Assembly (NCBI GenBank): GCA_035296325.1
Contig: DATHBD010000033.1
Span: 1 to 54,062 of the forward strand
DNA length: 54,062 bases
Origin: DATHBD01 sp035296325
GTDB lineage: Bacteria > Actinomycetota > Actinomycetes > Mycobacteriales > Micromonosporaceae
Direction: 5' to 3'
Shown piece after piece: positions 1 through 8,628 of this stretch. Position 1 is the first letter of the stretch. Each line of letters begins with the position of its first letter. Both the position numbers and the translations under genes were made by a program. The notes under the pieces were generated by a model that made no database searches, was not told the origin of the DNA, and worked only from the letters and a program-made list of their open reading frames with translations.

Positions 1-813
1 ACCGGTGTTGGTCACCAGACGATCGGTGACCGCCCCGGTGGACGGGGTCAGCACCGACGTGTACGTCTGGCCACTGCCGCCGAAACGGTCCTTCGAGTTC
101 GCCGACCAGGTCACCACCTTGCCGTTGGGCAGCAGGGCCGCGGCGGCCGGCACGATCGGGAAGTTGATCAGCGAGCCCCAGCGGCCGGTGGACGTGGTGG
201 GGGTGCTGCCGCTCGTACCGAGGACGTTGACCTCGGCCGCGCTGCTCCGGTTGCCCCGGTTGCCGGCTTCCGTGGTGGCCACCAGGCGCACGTAGCGGGC
301 CGTGATGGCGGTGAACGTGACGGTCTTGAGCGTCTTGGTGTCCGCCCACGTGCCGGTGGCGCGCGTCGTCCAGCTGGTGCCGGTCGTGCTCGCCTCGACG
401 CGGTAGCCCCCGATGTTGCCGTTGTTCGAGGTGTCCTGGCGCGGCAGGTAGGTCAGGCCGGTGACGGTCTTGTCGGCCTTCATGTCGATCGTGACGTTGT
501 GCGGGAACGCCGGACCGGTCGTTCCGAAGGTCGTGTGCCAGTAGGTGCTGGTGCTGCCATCCAGCACATTCGACGCCGGGTACCCGGACTGGGCGTCGTC
601 CGCCGTGGCCGTCCAGCCGGTCCGCGGCAACGCCGGATCGGCCGCCAACGCGGTTCCGCTGCCGTGTACGACCAATCCGACGCTGACCAGCAGGACCGCT
701 GCGGTCGGCAGCGCGACGCGACCCCACCGAACCGACCACTGTCGACCCCGCCCGGCAGCCGCCACGGGCGGAAGCTGCACCTCGCTCCCGCGCGAACCGA
801 AGAACTTCTTCAT
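1..813 (-). CDS. Secreted discoidin-domain / galactose-oxidase-like protein, partial (5' part)
   Basis: Only the first 271 codons are present; the gene runs off the left edge. The ATG is at 813 and the frame is open to base 1. The N-terminus has a basic stretch and a hydrophobic segment ending near ALAA (residues 58-61), consistent with export. Residues about 62-195 read as an F5/8 type C (discoidin) domain: DDAQSGYPASNVLDGSTSTYWHT, then TGLTYLPRQD and ARYVRLVA. The following segment, with FPIVPAAAALLPNGKVVTWSA, is the usual beginning of the Kelch-type galactose oxidase / glyoxal oxidase propeller. The likely role is a secreted copper radical alcohol or aldehyde oxidase. The copper ligands would lie in the missing part, so activity cannot be judged. 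A carbohydrate-binding lectin without oxidase activity is the alternative. Confidence 0.8.
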   Translation of the reverse strand, partial: MKKFFGSRGSEVQLPPVAAAGRGRQWSVRWGRVALPTAAVLLVSVGLVVHGSGTALAADPALPRTGWTATADDAQSGYPASNVLDGSTSTYWHTTFGTTGPAFPHNVTIDMKADKTVTGLTYLPRQDTSNNGNIGGYRVEASTTGTSWTTRATGTWADTKTLKTVTFTAITARYVRLVATTEAGNRGNRSSAAEVNVLGTSGSTPTTSTGRWGSLINFPIVPAAAALLPNGKVVTWSANSKDRFGGSGQTYTSVLTPSTGAVTDRLVTNTG

Positions 814-1192
814 GGTTTCCCCTTGACGGCATGCGTAATTCAATCGAGGAAATTGATACCAGGTATGCCGACCCATGAATAGGCGCTGTTTATGGGCGCG
901 ATGTGCGTGCGTCGATATCGATGCACGTCAGAATGTTCGACAGGGCCGGCACCCACGCCGGCCCGCCCGGCGGACCGTGCCGGCACCCGAATCACCGGTT
1001 TTGTTCGGTGCCTGGTCACGGACGGTCGGCGCAGGCGGGCCCACCGCGATGTGCACGACCTGCATCGATCACAGCCGCGCGAGGCGCAGTCGGTTTGGAT
1101 GAACCCGGGATGACCGTGCGGCCGAGCGCGGAACGCGTCGGTCACCCAGATATGTCCGTTCGGGCCAGTCCCCGTTTCCTAAAGTGCGGGAA
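814..1192. other. Intergenic region with no recognised gene
   Basis: This stretch of 379 bases separates the start of the oxidase-like gene from the stop of the efflux pump gene. It should hold the oxidase promoter. An AT-rich patch at 837-858 contains a short inverted repeat (TCAAT, 7-base spacer, ATTGA). No convincing coding frame or RNA gene was seen. Confidence 0.4.
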
Positions 1193-2767
1193 TCAGTGCA
1201 TGGCCATGGACGCTGACACCGGCTCCTCCCGCAGGCGGGCCCGTTCCTTCCGACGGGGAAGGAACGCGGCCGGTATGAGCGTTGCCAGGACGAGCGTGAA
1301 CGCGACCCAGAACGTCGTACCGAACGACTCGGCCGCGAAGTCGAGCCCGCGCTCGATGACCGACCGCTCCACCTGGAACTGTCCGACCAACTCCGGCTTC
1401 TGCTGAGCGGCGATCGCCAACCCGGCCTCGGTGATCGGCTTACCGCTCTGCGGATCGAGCGCACCCGGGATCGGGCTGGACTCGTTCAGCTGGCTGGTGA
1501 GAATCACCGACATGACCGCCGCCCCGATCGAGCCCCCGATCTGCTGGACGATGTTCAGCAGCGTGGACCCGCGCGCCACCTCCGAGTTGGTCAGCGTGCG
1601 CAGCGCCGAGGTCATGATCGGCATCATCGTGCCGCCCATGCCGAGGCCCATCACGAACAGGGAACCGCAGAGCACCAGATACGAGGTCTGCGCGTCGACC
1701 TGGGTGAAGGTGAAGAAGCCGGCCGCCATCAGCGCCAGCGCGAACGGCACCGTACGGCCGACCGGAATGCGGTCCGCCAACGTCCCGGCGATCGGCATCG
1801 TGATCAGCGCGCCGATCCCCTGTGGCGCGATCAGCAGACCGGCGGCGAGCGTCGACTCCCCGCGGACCTGGAGGAAGTAGCTGGGGAAGAGCAGGCCGGC
1901 ACCCATGAACGCGATGATGAACACGAACATGGTGATTGCCGCGACGGTCAGGTTGCGGTTACGGAACAGCCGCAGGTCCAGCAAGGGGTGGCGCGGCTTG
2001 AACGAGTAGACGACGAACGCGATCACCAGGGCGGCCCCGGCGAGCATGGGTGCCCAGACTTCGGTGGCGCGGAACGTGCCGTTCTCCGGCAACGACGAGA
2101 CGCCGTACAGGAACAGCGCAAGCCCCGGCGAGAGCATCAACATGCCGACGAAGTCGAACGACTCCGACGGCTCCGGCCGGTCCTTCGGCAGCGCGAGCTG
2201 GGCGTACACCAGTGCGATCACACCGATGGGCACGTTGATCAGGAAGATCCAGTGCCAGCTCAACGTGTCGATCAGCCACCCGCCGAGGATGGGACCCCCG
2301 ATCGGACCCAGCAGCATGGGAATGCCGAGAATCGCCATCACGCGACCGACCCGCTCCGGGCCGGCGGCGCGGGTCACGATGGTCATGCCGAGCGGCATCA
2401 GCATGCCGCCGCCGAGGCCCTGGAGCACCCGGTAGCCGATCAGTTGACCGATCGAGTCGGCGGTGGCGCACAGCACCGAGCCCATGACGAAGAGCGCCAG
2501 CGCGACCATGTACAGCCGCTTGGTGCCGAACCGGTCCGCCGCCCAGCCGGTCAGCGGAATCACCGTGGCGAGCGCCAGGGTGTAGCCGGTCATGGTCCAC
2601 GCGACCTTCGCGTACGACGCACCGAAATCGTTCTGGAAAGTCGGTAGGGCGACACTGACGACGGTGACGTCGAGGATCGACATGATGGCACCGAGTACCA
2701 CGACTCCGGCGACCTTGAGAACGGCGCCGTCGACCTTGTCGGACGCGACGGCCGGTTGATCGGTCAC
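1193..2767 (-). CDS. DHA2-family (EmrB/QacA) MFS multidrug transporter, 14 TM
   Basis: This 524-residue integral membrane protein belongs to the proton-driven drug:H+ antiporter-2 family. Visible family motifs are the loop GWAADRFGTKR (motif A), RVLQGLGGGMLMPLG, and the antiporter motif GPIGGPILGG (motif C). The early ILDVTVVSVALP is the classic first-helix signature. About fourteen hydrophobic helices can be traced. The frame is open upstream to 2902. I chose the GTG at 2767 because GGGAG lies just upstream and the extra N-terminal sequence is Arg/Cys-rich and unlike the family. No TetR or MarR regulator is adjacent, so regulation is not evident. The substrate cannot be assigned from sequence. 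Confidence 0.9.
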   Translation of the reverse strand: MTDQPAVASDKVDGAVLKVAGVVVLGAIMSILDVTVVSVALPTFQNDFGASYAKVAWTMTGYTLALATVIPLTGWAADRFGTKRLYMVALALFVMGSVLCATADSIGQLIGYRVLQGLGGGMLMPLGMTIVTRAAGPERVGRVMAILGIPMLLGPIGGPILGGWLIDTLSWHWIFLINVPIGVIALVYAQLALPKDRPEPSESFDFVGMLMLSPGLALFLYGVSSLPENGTFRATEVWAPMLAGAALVIAFVVYSFKPRHPLLDLRLFRNRNLTVAAITMFVFIIAFMGAGLLFPSYFLQVRGESTLAAGLLIAPQGIGALITMPIAGTLADRIPVGRTVPFALALMAAGFFTFTQVDAQTSYLVLCGSLFVMGLGMGGTMMPIMTSALRTLTNSEVARGSTLLNIVQQIGGSIGAAVMSVILTSQLNESSPIPGALDPQSGKPITEAGLAIAAQQKPELVGQFQVERSVIERGLDFAAESFGTTFWVAFTLVLATLIPAAFLPRRKERARLREEPVSASMAMH

Positions 2768-3044
2768 AAAAAACTCCCGGACGAGCTGGCTGGCAGGCGG
2801 GTCCCCGCCACACACGGCAGCGTATGCACGGCATGTGCAGCGCCGGCGGCCCCCTCGGTCCGCTGAGACGGACGACTCAGCCGCGACAAAGACAGCCTCC
2901 ACGGCAACGGGTACCCGGGACGACCCTCACGCTAGCGGGCAGTCGAGCGGGATCGGAGGGAACTTCCGGTAACCCTGCTCACGTAGGCGGGACGGACGCG
3001 GTCGGTACGCTGACCGGGCCGCTCATGCCCTCGGAGGCCCCACC

Positions 3045-3380
3045 ATGCCCGACCCCGCCCGCCTGTTCCGCATCGCCGCTGTCGCGGAGGCCTGCTCCTG
3101 GCTCGGGCTGTTGATCGGGATGTTGGTGAAGTACGTCGTCGTGCACAACCCGGTAGGGGTGCAGATCTTCGGTCGGGCCCACGGCGCGCTGTTCCTCGCC
3201 TACCTGGCTGCTCTGCTGTGGGTCGCGCGGCGCGAACGATGGAGCCTGGTCCGCGTAGCGGTCGGCGCCGCCGCCTCGGTGCCGCCGTTCACCAGCCTCC
3301 TGTTCGAACGCTGGGTGGCCCGCCGGCGGCACGCGCCGAGGGCCGGGTCCCTTGCTCAGGACAGCTCGGTCGGTGCCTGA
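3045..3380 (+). CDS. DUF3817 small integral membrane protein
   Basis: This 111-residue protein has three hydrophobic segments and the pattern FRIAAVAEACSWLGLLIGM...GRAHGALFLAYL that marks the DUF3817 family common in actinobacteria. The ATG is preceded by GGAGG at a good distance. Function of the family is unknown to me. The 3' end overlaps the convergent DUF2382 gene by 25 bases, so the two transcripts would be antisense at their ends. Confidence 0.85.
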   Translation: MPDPARLFRIAAVAEACSWLGLLIGMLVKYVVVHNPVGVQIFGRAHGALFLAYLAALLWVARRERWSLVRVAVGAAASVPPFTSLLFERWVARRRHAPRAGSLAQDSSVGA

Positions 3381-3892
3381 CCCGGCAGGTCCGCCTCGAT
3401 CCGCTCCTTGCGCACCTCGCCGGAGATGACCTGATCATCGGTGTGCACCACCTTGGCCAGGCGGACCCGCTCCACCGGAACGATCTCGGTGGTGACGATG
3501 GGCCGCTCCTGGTGCAGCGTCACCTCGTAGATGATCCCGCCGTCGCTGCCCCCGAAGACCTCGTCGGGCCCGAACACGTCCGGGTCCTCCACCAGGGCCT
3601 GGCCACCGTCCTCGATCGGCTCCCGCTCGAAGCGGAGTTCCTCCCGGCGCACGGGCACGGTGATCTGCACCTCCTCGGTGATCACGTACTTGCGCAGCCG
3701 GGCCCGGCCGGTCTGCAACACCTCGGTGCTGACGACGAGCTGCTCCTCGGATCGGGTCATCGCCTCGTCCGTGTCCGTCAGCATCGCGACCAGGTCGGCA
3801 CGGTCCAGGTCTTCGGTACCGTGCATGCCAAGGGCCGTCGCGCGCTCGCGAAGCTGTTCGGTCGTCAGAGCTTCGAGCTGGGCGGTGTTCAC
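3356..3892 (-). CDS. Rho_N-like + DUF2382 domain protein
   Basis: This protein has 178 residues. Residues about 4-38 (LEALTTEQLRERATALGM...DRADLVAML) resemble a Rho N-terminal/SAP-like helical domain. Residues about 45-165 match DUF2382: a Glu/Arg-rich domain beginning RSEEQLVVSTE, with repeated VPVRREELRFEREPI and VPVERVRLAKVV units, often found with PRC-barrel domains in stress-related proteins. GTG at 3892 was chosen because AGGAGG lies 4 bases upstream; the frame is open further back without a site. It is cytoplasmic. The function is not established; nucleic-acid association through the N-terminal domain is inferred. Confidence 0.8.
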   Translation of the reverse strand: MNTAQLEALTTEQLRERATALGMHGTEDLDRADLVAMLTDTDEAMTRSEEQLVVSTEVLQTGRARLRKYVITEEVQITVPVRREELRFEREPIEDGGQALVEDPDVFGPDEVFGGSDGGIIYEVTLHQERPIVTTEIVPVERVRLAKVVHTDDQVISGEVRKERIEADLPGQAPTELS

Positions 3893-3975
3893 GGTGCCTC
3901 CTGGGGTCTCGCCGGGGGTTCTTCCGACGCGATACCCATTTCGGTGCGACGTATCCGGCCCGCGGCGCAGCTCGC

Positions 3976-4566
3976 TCAGGTCGACGCCGCCTCCTGCGCG
4001 ACCTGCTCCAACCGGTTGCGGTAGCTCTCCCACCAGGTCGGGTCGCCCGGGGGCAGGTTCTCGTTGCCACTGCGCAGTCCCGTGGCTCCGTCGACAAGCT
4101 CCCGGACGAGGTCGGCGTGGCCGGCATGCCGGTGGGTTTCAGTGGTGATGTGGACCAGCACCCGGTGCAGCGTCACCGCACTGCGCTCCGGCGGCCACCA
4201 CGGCACACATCCGATCGCGTCCAGCTGCAGTGCCTCGATGGTCTCGTCCGAGTGTGCCCAGACGCGCCGGTAGAGGTCGATGATCTGCTCCCGCGACTCC
4301 TCGGCGGTTGCCCACATGTCCGCGTTGGGCTCGGCGTCGTCGTCAAGCCACGGCAGCGGCTGCGGGAACGGCCGACCGAACGTGTCGCCGAGGTAACCCG
4401 CCTCTGTGCTGGCCACGTGCTTGACCAGGCCAAGCAGGTTGGTGCCGGTTGGCACCATCGGGCGCCGGACGTCGTACTCCGCGAGCCCGTCCAGCTTCCA
4501 CAGCAACGCGTCCCGGCCCAGCTGCAGGTAGCGATGGAGGTCGGCCTTCGGATCCGTTGGCGTCAT
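3976..4566 (-). CDS. DinB / DUF664 family protein
   Basis: This protein of about 196 residues has the DUF664 branch of the DinB/YfiT four-helix fold. The pattern is TGTNLLGLVKHVASTEAGYLGD...RSAVTLHRVLVHITTETHRHAGHADLVRELVDG. The three metal-ligand-type histidines are visible: one in KHVAS and two in HITTETHRHAGH. Members are thought to be metal-dependent, mycothiol-linked transferases or hydrolases. The substrate is unknown. An in-frame ATG four codons upstream (4578) is the alternative start; neither has a clear ribosome site. Confidence 0.85.
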   Translation of the reverse strand: MTPTDPKADLHRYLQLGRDALLWKLDGLAEYDVRRPMVPTGTNLLGLVKHVASTEAGYLGDTFGRPFPQPLPWLDDDAEPNADMWATAEESREQIIDLYRRVWAHSDETIEALQLDAIGCVPWWPPERSAVTLHRVLVHITTETHRHAGHADLVRELVDGATGLRSGNENLPPGDPTWWESYRNRLEQVAQEAAST

Positions 4567-4668
4567 GCCGGAGAGCATGGCACATCGACGCCACGCCGAA
4601 TTGCGCCTCCGTGCCGACGTCGTACCCGATGAGTGAAGTAGTCATTACGTGACCGCGTCGTCACTTCG

Positions 4669-4700
4669 GACCCCTCCAGCGGCGCACCGCTGGAGGGGTC
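4669..4700 (-). terminator. Perfect 14-bp hairpin, probable terminator
   Basis: GACCCCTCCAGCGG and its exact complement flank a CGCA loop. It lies 33 bases downstream of the lectin gene stop on the minus strand. There is no U-tract, as is common in actinomycetes. Confidence 0.75.
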
Positions 4701-4733
4701 GTGCGCCTTGCCGGTCAGGATGCGCCGCAGCGG

Positions 4734-5333
4734 TCAGACGAAACGCCACTGCTGGTTGTACTGGTTGGGCAGGCAGGTCCACTGGTGCACCACGGCACCG
4801 TTGCTGGTGCTCACCCGGGAGACATCCAGGCACTTGCCGCTGTGCCGGGCGACGAGCTGGTAGAAGCCGGCGCCGACGTACGCGAACCGCCACTGCTGGT
4901 TGTACTGGTTGGCGAGGCAGGTCCACTGGTGCACCACGGCACCGTCGCGGAAACTGACTCCGGAGACATCCAGGCACTTGGCGCTGTGGGCCACCACAAG
5001 CTGGTAGTAACCGCCGCCCACCGCGCGCAGCCGCCACTGTTGGTTGTGCTGATCGTCCAGGCACGTCCACTGATGCACCACGGCACCGTTGCTGCCGCTC
5101 ACCCCGGAGACATCCAGGCACTTGGCACTGTGCCGGGCGGCGAACTGGTGGTAGGTCAGCGCCGCCGCGGTCCTGGTCGACTTGGCGACGCCCGCGTGGG
5201 CCTGGGCGGCCTGGGTGGTGGTCGTGGCGGTCGTGGCGGAAGCCGTGCCCGCCCCGGCCAGGGTGACCGCGACGGCGGCGGTCAGCACGGCGGCCAGGTC
5301 GACGGCCGCCCGACGTAGAGTCCTGCTGTTCAT
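4734..5333 (-). CDS. Secreted ricin-type beta-trefoil lectin (RICIN/CBM13), single domain
   Basis: The 199-residue product has a signal peptide (RRAAVDLAAVLTAAVAVTLAG, cleavage near TASA) and a short Ala/Thr-rich linker. It then consists of three near-identical 48-residue units, each with KCLDVS, a VVHQWTCL strand and the QxW signature (HNQQWRL, YNQQWRF, YNQQWRF). Three alpha/beta/gamma units make one complete beta-trefoil, so this is a stand-alone secreted carbohydrate-binding protein with no catalytic domain. A strong hairpin follows the stop. The sugar ligand is unknown; CBM13 members commonly bind galactose- or xylose-containing glycans. Confidence 0.88.
   Translation of the reverse strand: MNSRTLRRAAVDLAAVLTAAVAVTLAGAGTASATTATTTTQAAQAHAGVAKSTRTAAALTYHQFAARHSAKCLDVSGVSGSNGAVVHQWTCLDDQHNQQWRLRAVGGGYYQLVVAHSAKCLDVSGVSFRDGAVVHQWTCLANQYNQQWRFAYVGAGFYQLVARHSGKCLDVSRVSTSNGAVVHQWTCLPNQYNQQWRFV
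4744..5175. repeat. Three tandem 144-nt repeats inside the lectin gene
   Basis: The segment beginning CGCCACTG recurs at 4744, 4888 and 5032, exactly 144 bases apart. Each copy encodes one 48-residue trefoil subdomain. High conservation at base level suggests recent duplication or gene conversion. Confidence 0.85.
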
Positions 5334-5570
5334 AGCTCATCCCCCGAGAACGTTGGCGACCCCAGCGGTCACCGAGACACTGCATATGCTTCCAAAATTC
5401 ACCTCCAATCGGGCTTAAACCGACGTACCGCAGTGTCGCCTATCCGCCACCACACGAGTGGGAGTGAGCGGCGACCCGGAAACGGCCCGCGGTGCCGTCA
5501 GGCCCTGCACAGTGGACGGTCAGGGCCGCACGCGCCGGCCGTGCAGGGATGACGCACGGGATATGCAGCA

Positions 5571-5604
5571 GGGTGGGCGCGCCGGAGAACCGGCGCACCC
5601 ACCC
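5571..5604 (-). terminator. Hairpin downstream of the peptidase gene
   Basis: GGGTGGGCGCGCCGG pairs with CCGGCGCACCCACCC around an AGAA loop, with a single C/A mismatch. It lies 17 bases beyond the peptidase stop on the minus strand. Confidence 0.7.
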
Positions 5605-5621
5605 CGCATCAACTGATGCTG

Positions 5622-7247
5622 CTACCGCCTGGCCGGCGGCTGCAGATCCCGCCGCGTCACCACGTCACCTGCTGGCGCACTCGGTGCGCTGAAGGTGCTG
5701 GGGCCCGCGGTCGCCGTCGGGTCCGGCTGTGGGACCGGGTCGCACTGCACGTCGGAGCGGCGGCCGGGCTGCCGGGCCGGCAGTGCCCCGGTGGCCAGGT
5801 ACGCCGCGATGGCGTTGTCGGTGCACGCGATGCCGCTGAGCGAGCCGGAGTGCGTCGTCCCGCCGACGCCCTCGATCAGGACGGACCGTGGGAACCGGCT
5901 ACGGACCTCGAGCGCGCCCTCGTACGGCGTGGCCGCGTCGAACGTCTCGCTGATCAGCAGGATCGGCGGCGCCTTGGCGCCGTTGACCTCGACCGGCCGG
6001 CCGGCCCGGGCACCCCAGAACAGACAGGGTGCGTTGAACCAGGCGTTGGCCCAGGTCAGGAACGGCACCTCACGGTGCAGGCGCCAGTTGTCCCGCCGCC
6101 ACTGGTTCCAACTCGTCGGCCACTGCACGTCGGTGCACTGCACGGCGAGGTAGACGGCGTAGCCGTTGTCGGAGCCGGGGGTCTGCGGGTTGGCGTCGTC
6201 GTAGAGAGCCCGCAGCGGCGCCGGGTCGCCATCGTTCACCCACGCGGCGAAGGCGCTGGCCACATCCTCCCAGCCGAAGACGTAGTACCCCGCCTGGGTG
6301 AAGATGTCGGTCAGCTCAGCCGGCCCGATGACCCCGTCGGCCGGACTGGTCTGCAACGCTCGAAGCTGCGCGTAGTAGGTCCGCTCGACCTCCTCCCCGG
6401 TGTCACCCAGGTGGTAGACACTGTCGTATTTCGCGACCCAGTCGAAGAAGACGCCGATGTTGCGGTCGAAGGCGATGTCCTGCTGGAGGTTCGCCTGGTA
6501 CCACACACCGCGGGGGTCGACGATGCCGTCGAACACCATCCGCCGCACCCGCTGCGGGAACAACGTGGCATAGACCTGGCCCAGGTAGGTGCCGTACGAG
6601 AAGCCGTAGAAGTTCAGCTGCCTCTCCCCCAGCGCCTTGCGGATGCTGTCCATGTCCTTGACCGTGTCCGTGGTCTTCATGTGGTCGAGCAATTCACCGC
6701 CGGCGGCGTCGCACGCCTCGGCGTACTCGCGCGCCCGGTCCAGCCACTCCCGCTCGATCGCGCGGGTCGTCGGAACGTACGGGGGCCGGTTGTAGCCGGC
6801 GTACGTGCTGTCACAGGTGAGCGCGGGCTCGCTGGAACCGACGCCGCGCGGGTCGAAGCCGATCCAGTCGTAGGAAGCGCCGGCTCCGTCCGGAATGAAC
6901 TCACCGAGCACCGAGTAGATGAGACCGGACCCGCCCGGTCCACCCGGATTGACCAGCATGATGCCCTGGTACTGCGAGTCTGGCGTGGAGTGCCTGACCC
7001 GCGATACGGCGAGCCTGATCTTCGTGCCGCCGGGGCGGCTGTAGTCGAGCGGGACGACCACGAACCCGCATTGGGCGTTACGGGCCTGCAGGGCAGGTCG
7101 CTCGCACTCGCCCCACTCAATCGGTGGGGGTGTGTAACTGACCTGGTCGGGCTTGGGTCGGCGATCCGGAGCGGCTTGGGCGGCGGTGCTGACTGCCGAG
7201 CCGCCGATCATGATGCCGACCGCGGCAGCCGCGAGAAGTCTCTTCAT
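5622..7247 (-). CDS. Secreted tripeptidyl aminopeptidase (alpha/beta hydrolase, SlpD/SlpE/TAP type)
   Basis: The 541-residue product has a signal peptide (MKRLLAAAAVGIMIGG...AQA, residues 1-28). The mature enzyme shows the oxyanion region NPGGPGGSG, the nucleophile elbow YGFSYGTYLGQ (Ser217), an acidic residue in ISETFDAATPYEGA, and a C-terminal histidine in GGTTHSG, as expected for S33-type tripeptidyl peptidases with a TAP-like C-terminal domain. It would trim tripeptides from protein N-termini outside the cell. The ATG at 7247 is preceded by AAAGGGA; the frame stays open 29 codons upstream without a signal. A GC-rich hairpin follows the stop. No partner gene is adjacent. Confidence 0.9.
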   Translation of the reverse strand: MKRLLAAAAVGIMIGGSAVSTAAQAAPDRRPKPDQVSYTPPPIEWGECERPALQARNAQCGFVVVPLDYSRPGGTKIRLAVSRVRHSTPDSQYQGIMLVNPGGPGGSGLIYSVLGEFIPDGAGASYDWIGFDPRGVGSSEPALTCDSTYAGYNRPPYVPTTRAIEREWLDRAREYAEACDAAGGELLDHMKTTDTVKDMDSIRKALGERQLNFYGFSYGTYLGQVYATLFPQRVRRMVFDGIVDPRGVWYQANLQQDIAFDRNIGVFFDWVAKYDSVYHLGDTGEEVERTYYAQLRALQTSPADGVIGPAELTDIFTQAGYYVFGWEDVASAFAAWVNDGDPAPLRALYDDANPQTPGSDNGYAVYLAVQCTDVQWPTSWNQWRRDNWRLHREVPFLTWANAWFNAPCLFWGARAGRPVEVNGAKAPPILLISETFDAATPYEGALEVRSRFPRSVLIEGVGGTTHSGSLSGIACTDNAIAAYLATGALPARQPGRRSDVQCDPVPQPDPTATAGPSTFSAPSAPAGDVVTRRDLQPPARR

Positions 7248-7512
7248 TCCGTCCCTTTCCGTCTGAGACGCTGGGGCACGCATGAGCGTCCTCAAACGAT
7301 TCTGCCCTCCGAATCCGTTTCGCAATAGCCTCAACCTGATGGCATCCGGCGGCGCGCGTCGACCGATTCGTGATCAACGCGGTCGATGAGTTTCGCCGCC
7401 CGGAGCGGTCCACCTGTCATGGCGACCCGACCGCCTTGCGCTCGGAGTTGGGCTCGAAGTGCCGGGGCGTGACAGAGAATGCCCGACAGGGCGTTGACGG
7501 AGAGGAGCAGCG

Positions 7513-8628
7513 ATGACACAGGTACGGGTACTGGTCGGCACACGCAAGGGCGCGTTCATCCTGACCGGGGATGGCAACCGCCGCGACTGGAAGGTGAGCG
7601 GTCCGCACTTCGGCGGTTGGGAGATCTACCACGTCGCCGGATCTCCGGCAGCACCGGACCGGCTGTACGTGTCACAGACGTCTGGTTGGTTCGGCCAGTT
7701 GATCCAGCGCTCCGACGATGGTGGCGCGACGTGGAACCCGGTCGGCAACGAGTTCGCCTACGAGGGCCAGGTAGGCGATCATCTCTGGTACGACGGGACC
7801 CCGCGCCCGTGGGAGTTCAAACGGATCTGGCACCTGGAGCCTTCGCCGGACGACCCTGACCTGGTCTATGCCGGCGCCGAGGACGCGGCGATCTTCCGTT
7901 CCGCCGACGGCGGTGGTAGCTGGCAGGAGATGCCCGCCCTGCGCACCCACGAGTCCGGGCCGCTGTGGCAGCCGGGTGCCGGCGGCATGTGCCTGCACAC
8001 GATCATTCTCGATCCGGTGCACCGGGACCGGATGTTCATCGCGATCTCCGCTGCCGGCGCGTTCCGCACCGACGACGCCGGGAAGAGCTGGCAACCGATC
8101 AACCGCGGGCTGCGGTCCGGGCAGATCCCGGATGAGGACGCCGAGGTGGGCCACTGCGTCCACCACATCACGATGCACCCGTCCCGGCCCGAGGTGCTGT
8201 TCATGCAGAAGCACTGGGACGTCATGCGCAGCGACGACGCCGGTCAGTCCTGGCACGAGATCAGCGGCAATCTGCCGTCGGACTTCGGGTTCCCGATCGC
8301 GGTGCACGCGCACGAGCCGGACACCATCTACGTGGTACCGATCAAGAGCGACTCTGAGCACTACCCGCCGGAGGGCAGGCTGCGCGTGTACCGCAGTCGT
8401 ACCGGCGGCACCGAGTGGGAGGCGCTGACCGCCGGCCTGCCCCAGGCCGACTGCTACGTCAACGTGCTGCGGGACGCGATGGCGGTCGACGCGCTCGATC
8501 CGTGCGGCATCTACTTCGGCACCACCGGTGGTCAGGTCTACGGATCCGCCGACGGCGGTGACACCTGGGCGCCGATCGTGCGCGACCTGCCGCCCGTCCT
8601 CTCCGTGGAAGTACAGGTGCTGTCATGA
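7513..8628 (+). CDS. BNR/VPS10-like beta-propeller protein (sialidase-fold, non-enzymatic?)
   Basis: The protein has 371 residues and no signal peptide. Repeated Asp-box-like motifs are visible: RSDDGGATW, RSADGGGSW, RTDDAGKSW, RSDDAGQSW, GSADGGDTW. This indicates a multi-bladed propeller of the sialidase/VPS10/YCF48 type. Conserved histidines occur in HCVHHITMHPSRPE. I see no sialidase Arg triad, so hydrolase activity is doubtful. An ATG at 7513 follows GGAGAGGAG. The stop overlaps the start of the MoaD-like gene (ATGA), so the two are translationally coupled and probably act together. The role is unknown. Confidence 0.8.
   Translation: MTQVRVLVGTRKGAFILTGDGNRRDWKVSGPHFGGWEIYHVAGSPAAPDRLYVSQTSGWFGQLIQRSDDGGATWNPVGNEFAYEGQVGDHLWYDGTPRPWEFKRIWHLEPSPDDPDLVYAGAEDAAIFRSADGGGSWQEMPALRTHESGPLWQPGAGGMCLHTIILDPVHRDRMFIAISAAGAFRTDDAGKSWQPINRGLRSGQIPDEDAEVGHCVHHITMHPSRPEVLFMQKHWDVMRSDDAGQSWHEISGNLPSDFGFPIAVHAHEPDTIYVVPIKSDSEHYPPEGRLRVYRSRTGGTEWEALTAGLPQADCYVNVLRDAMAVDALDPCGIYFGTTGGQVYGSADGGDTWAPIVRDLPPVLSVEVQVLS

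Noticed and set aside
4744..5175. Regularly spaced repeats as a possible CRISPR array
   Set aside because: The repeats are 144 bases, contiguous and in frame with a lectin gene; there are no spacers.
5616..7328. A 570-codon plus-strand frame opposite the peptidase gene
   Set aside because: It is a shadow of a well-supported peptidase; no domain features.
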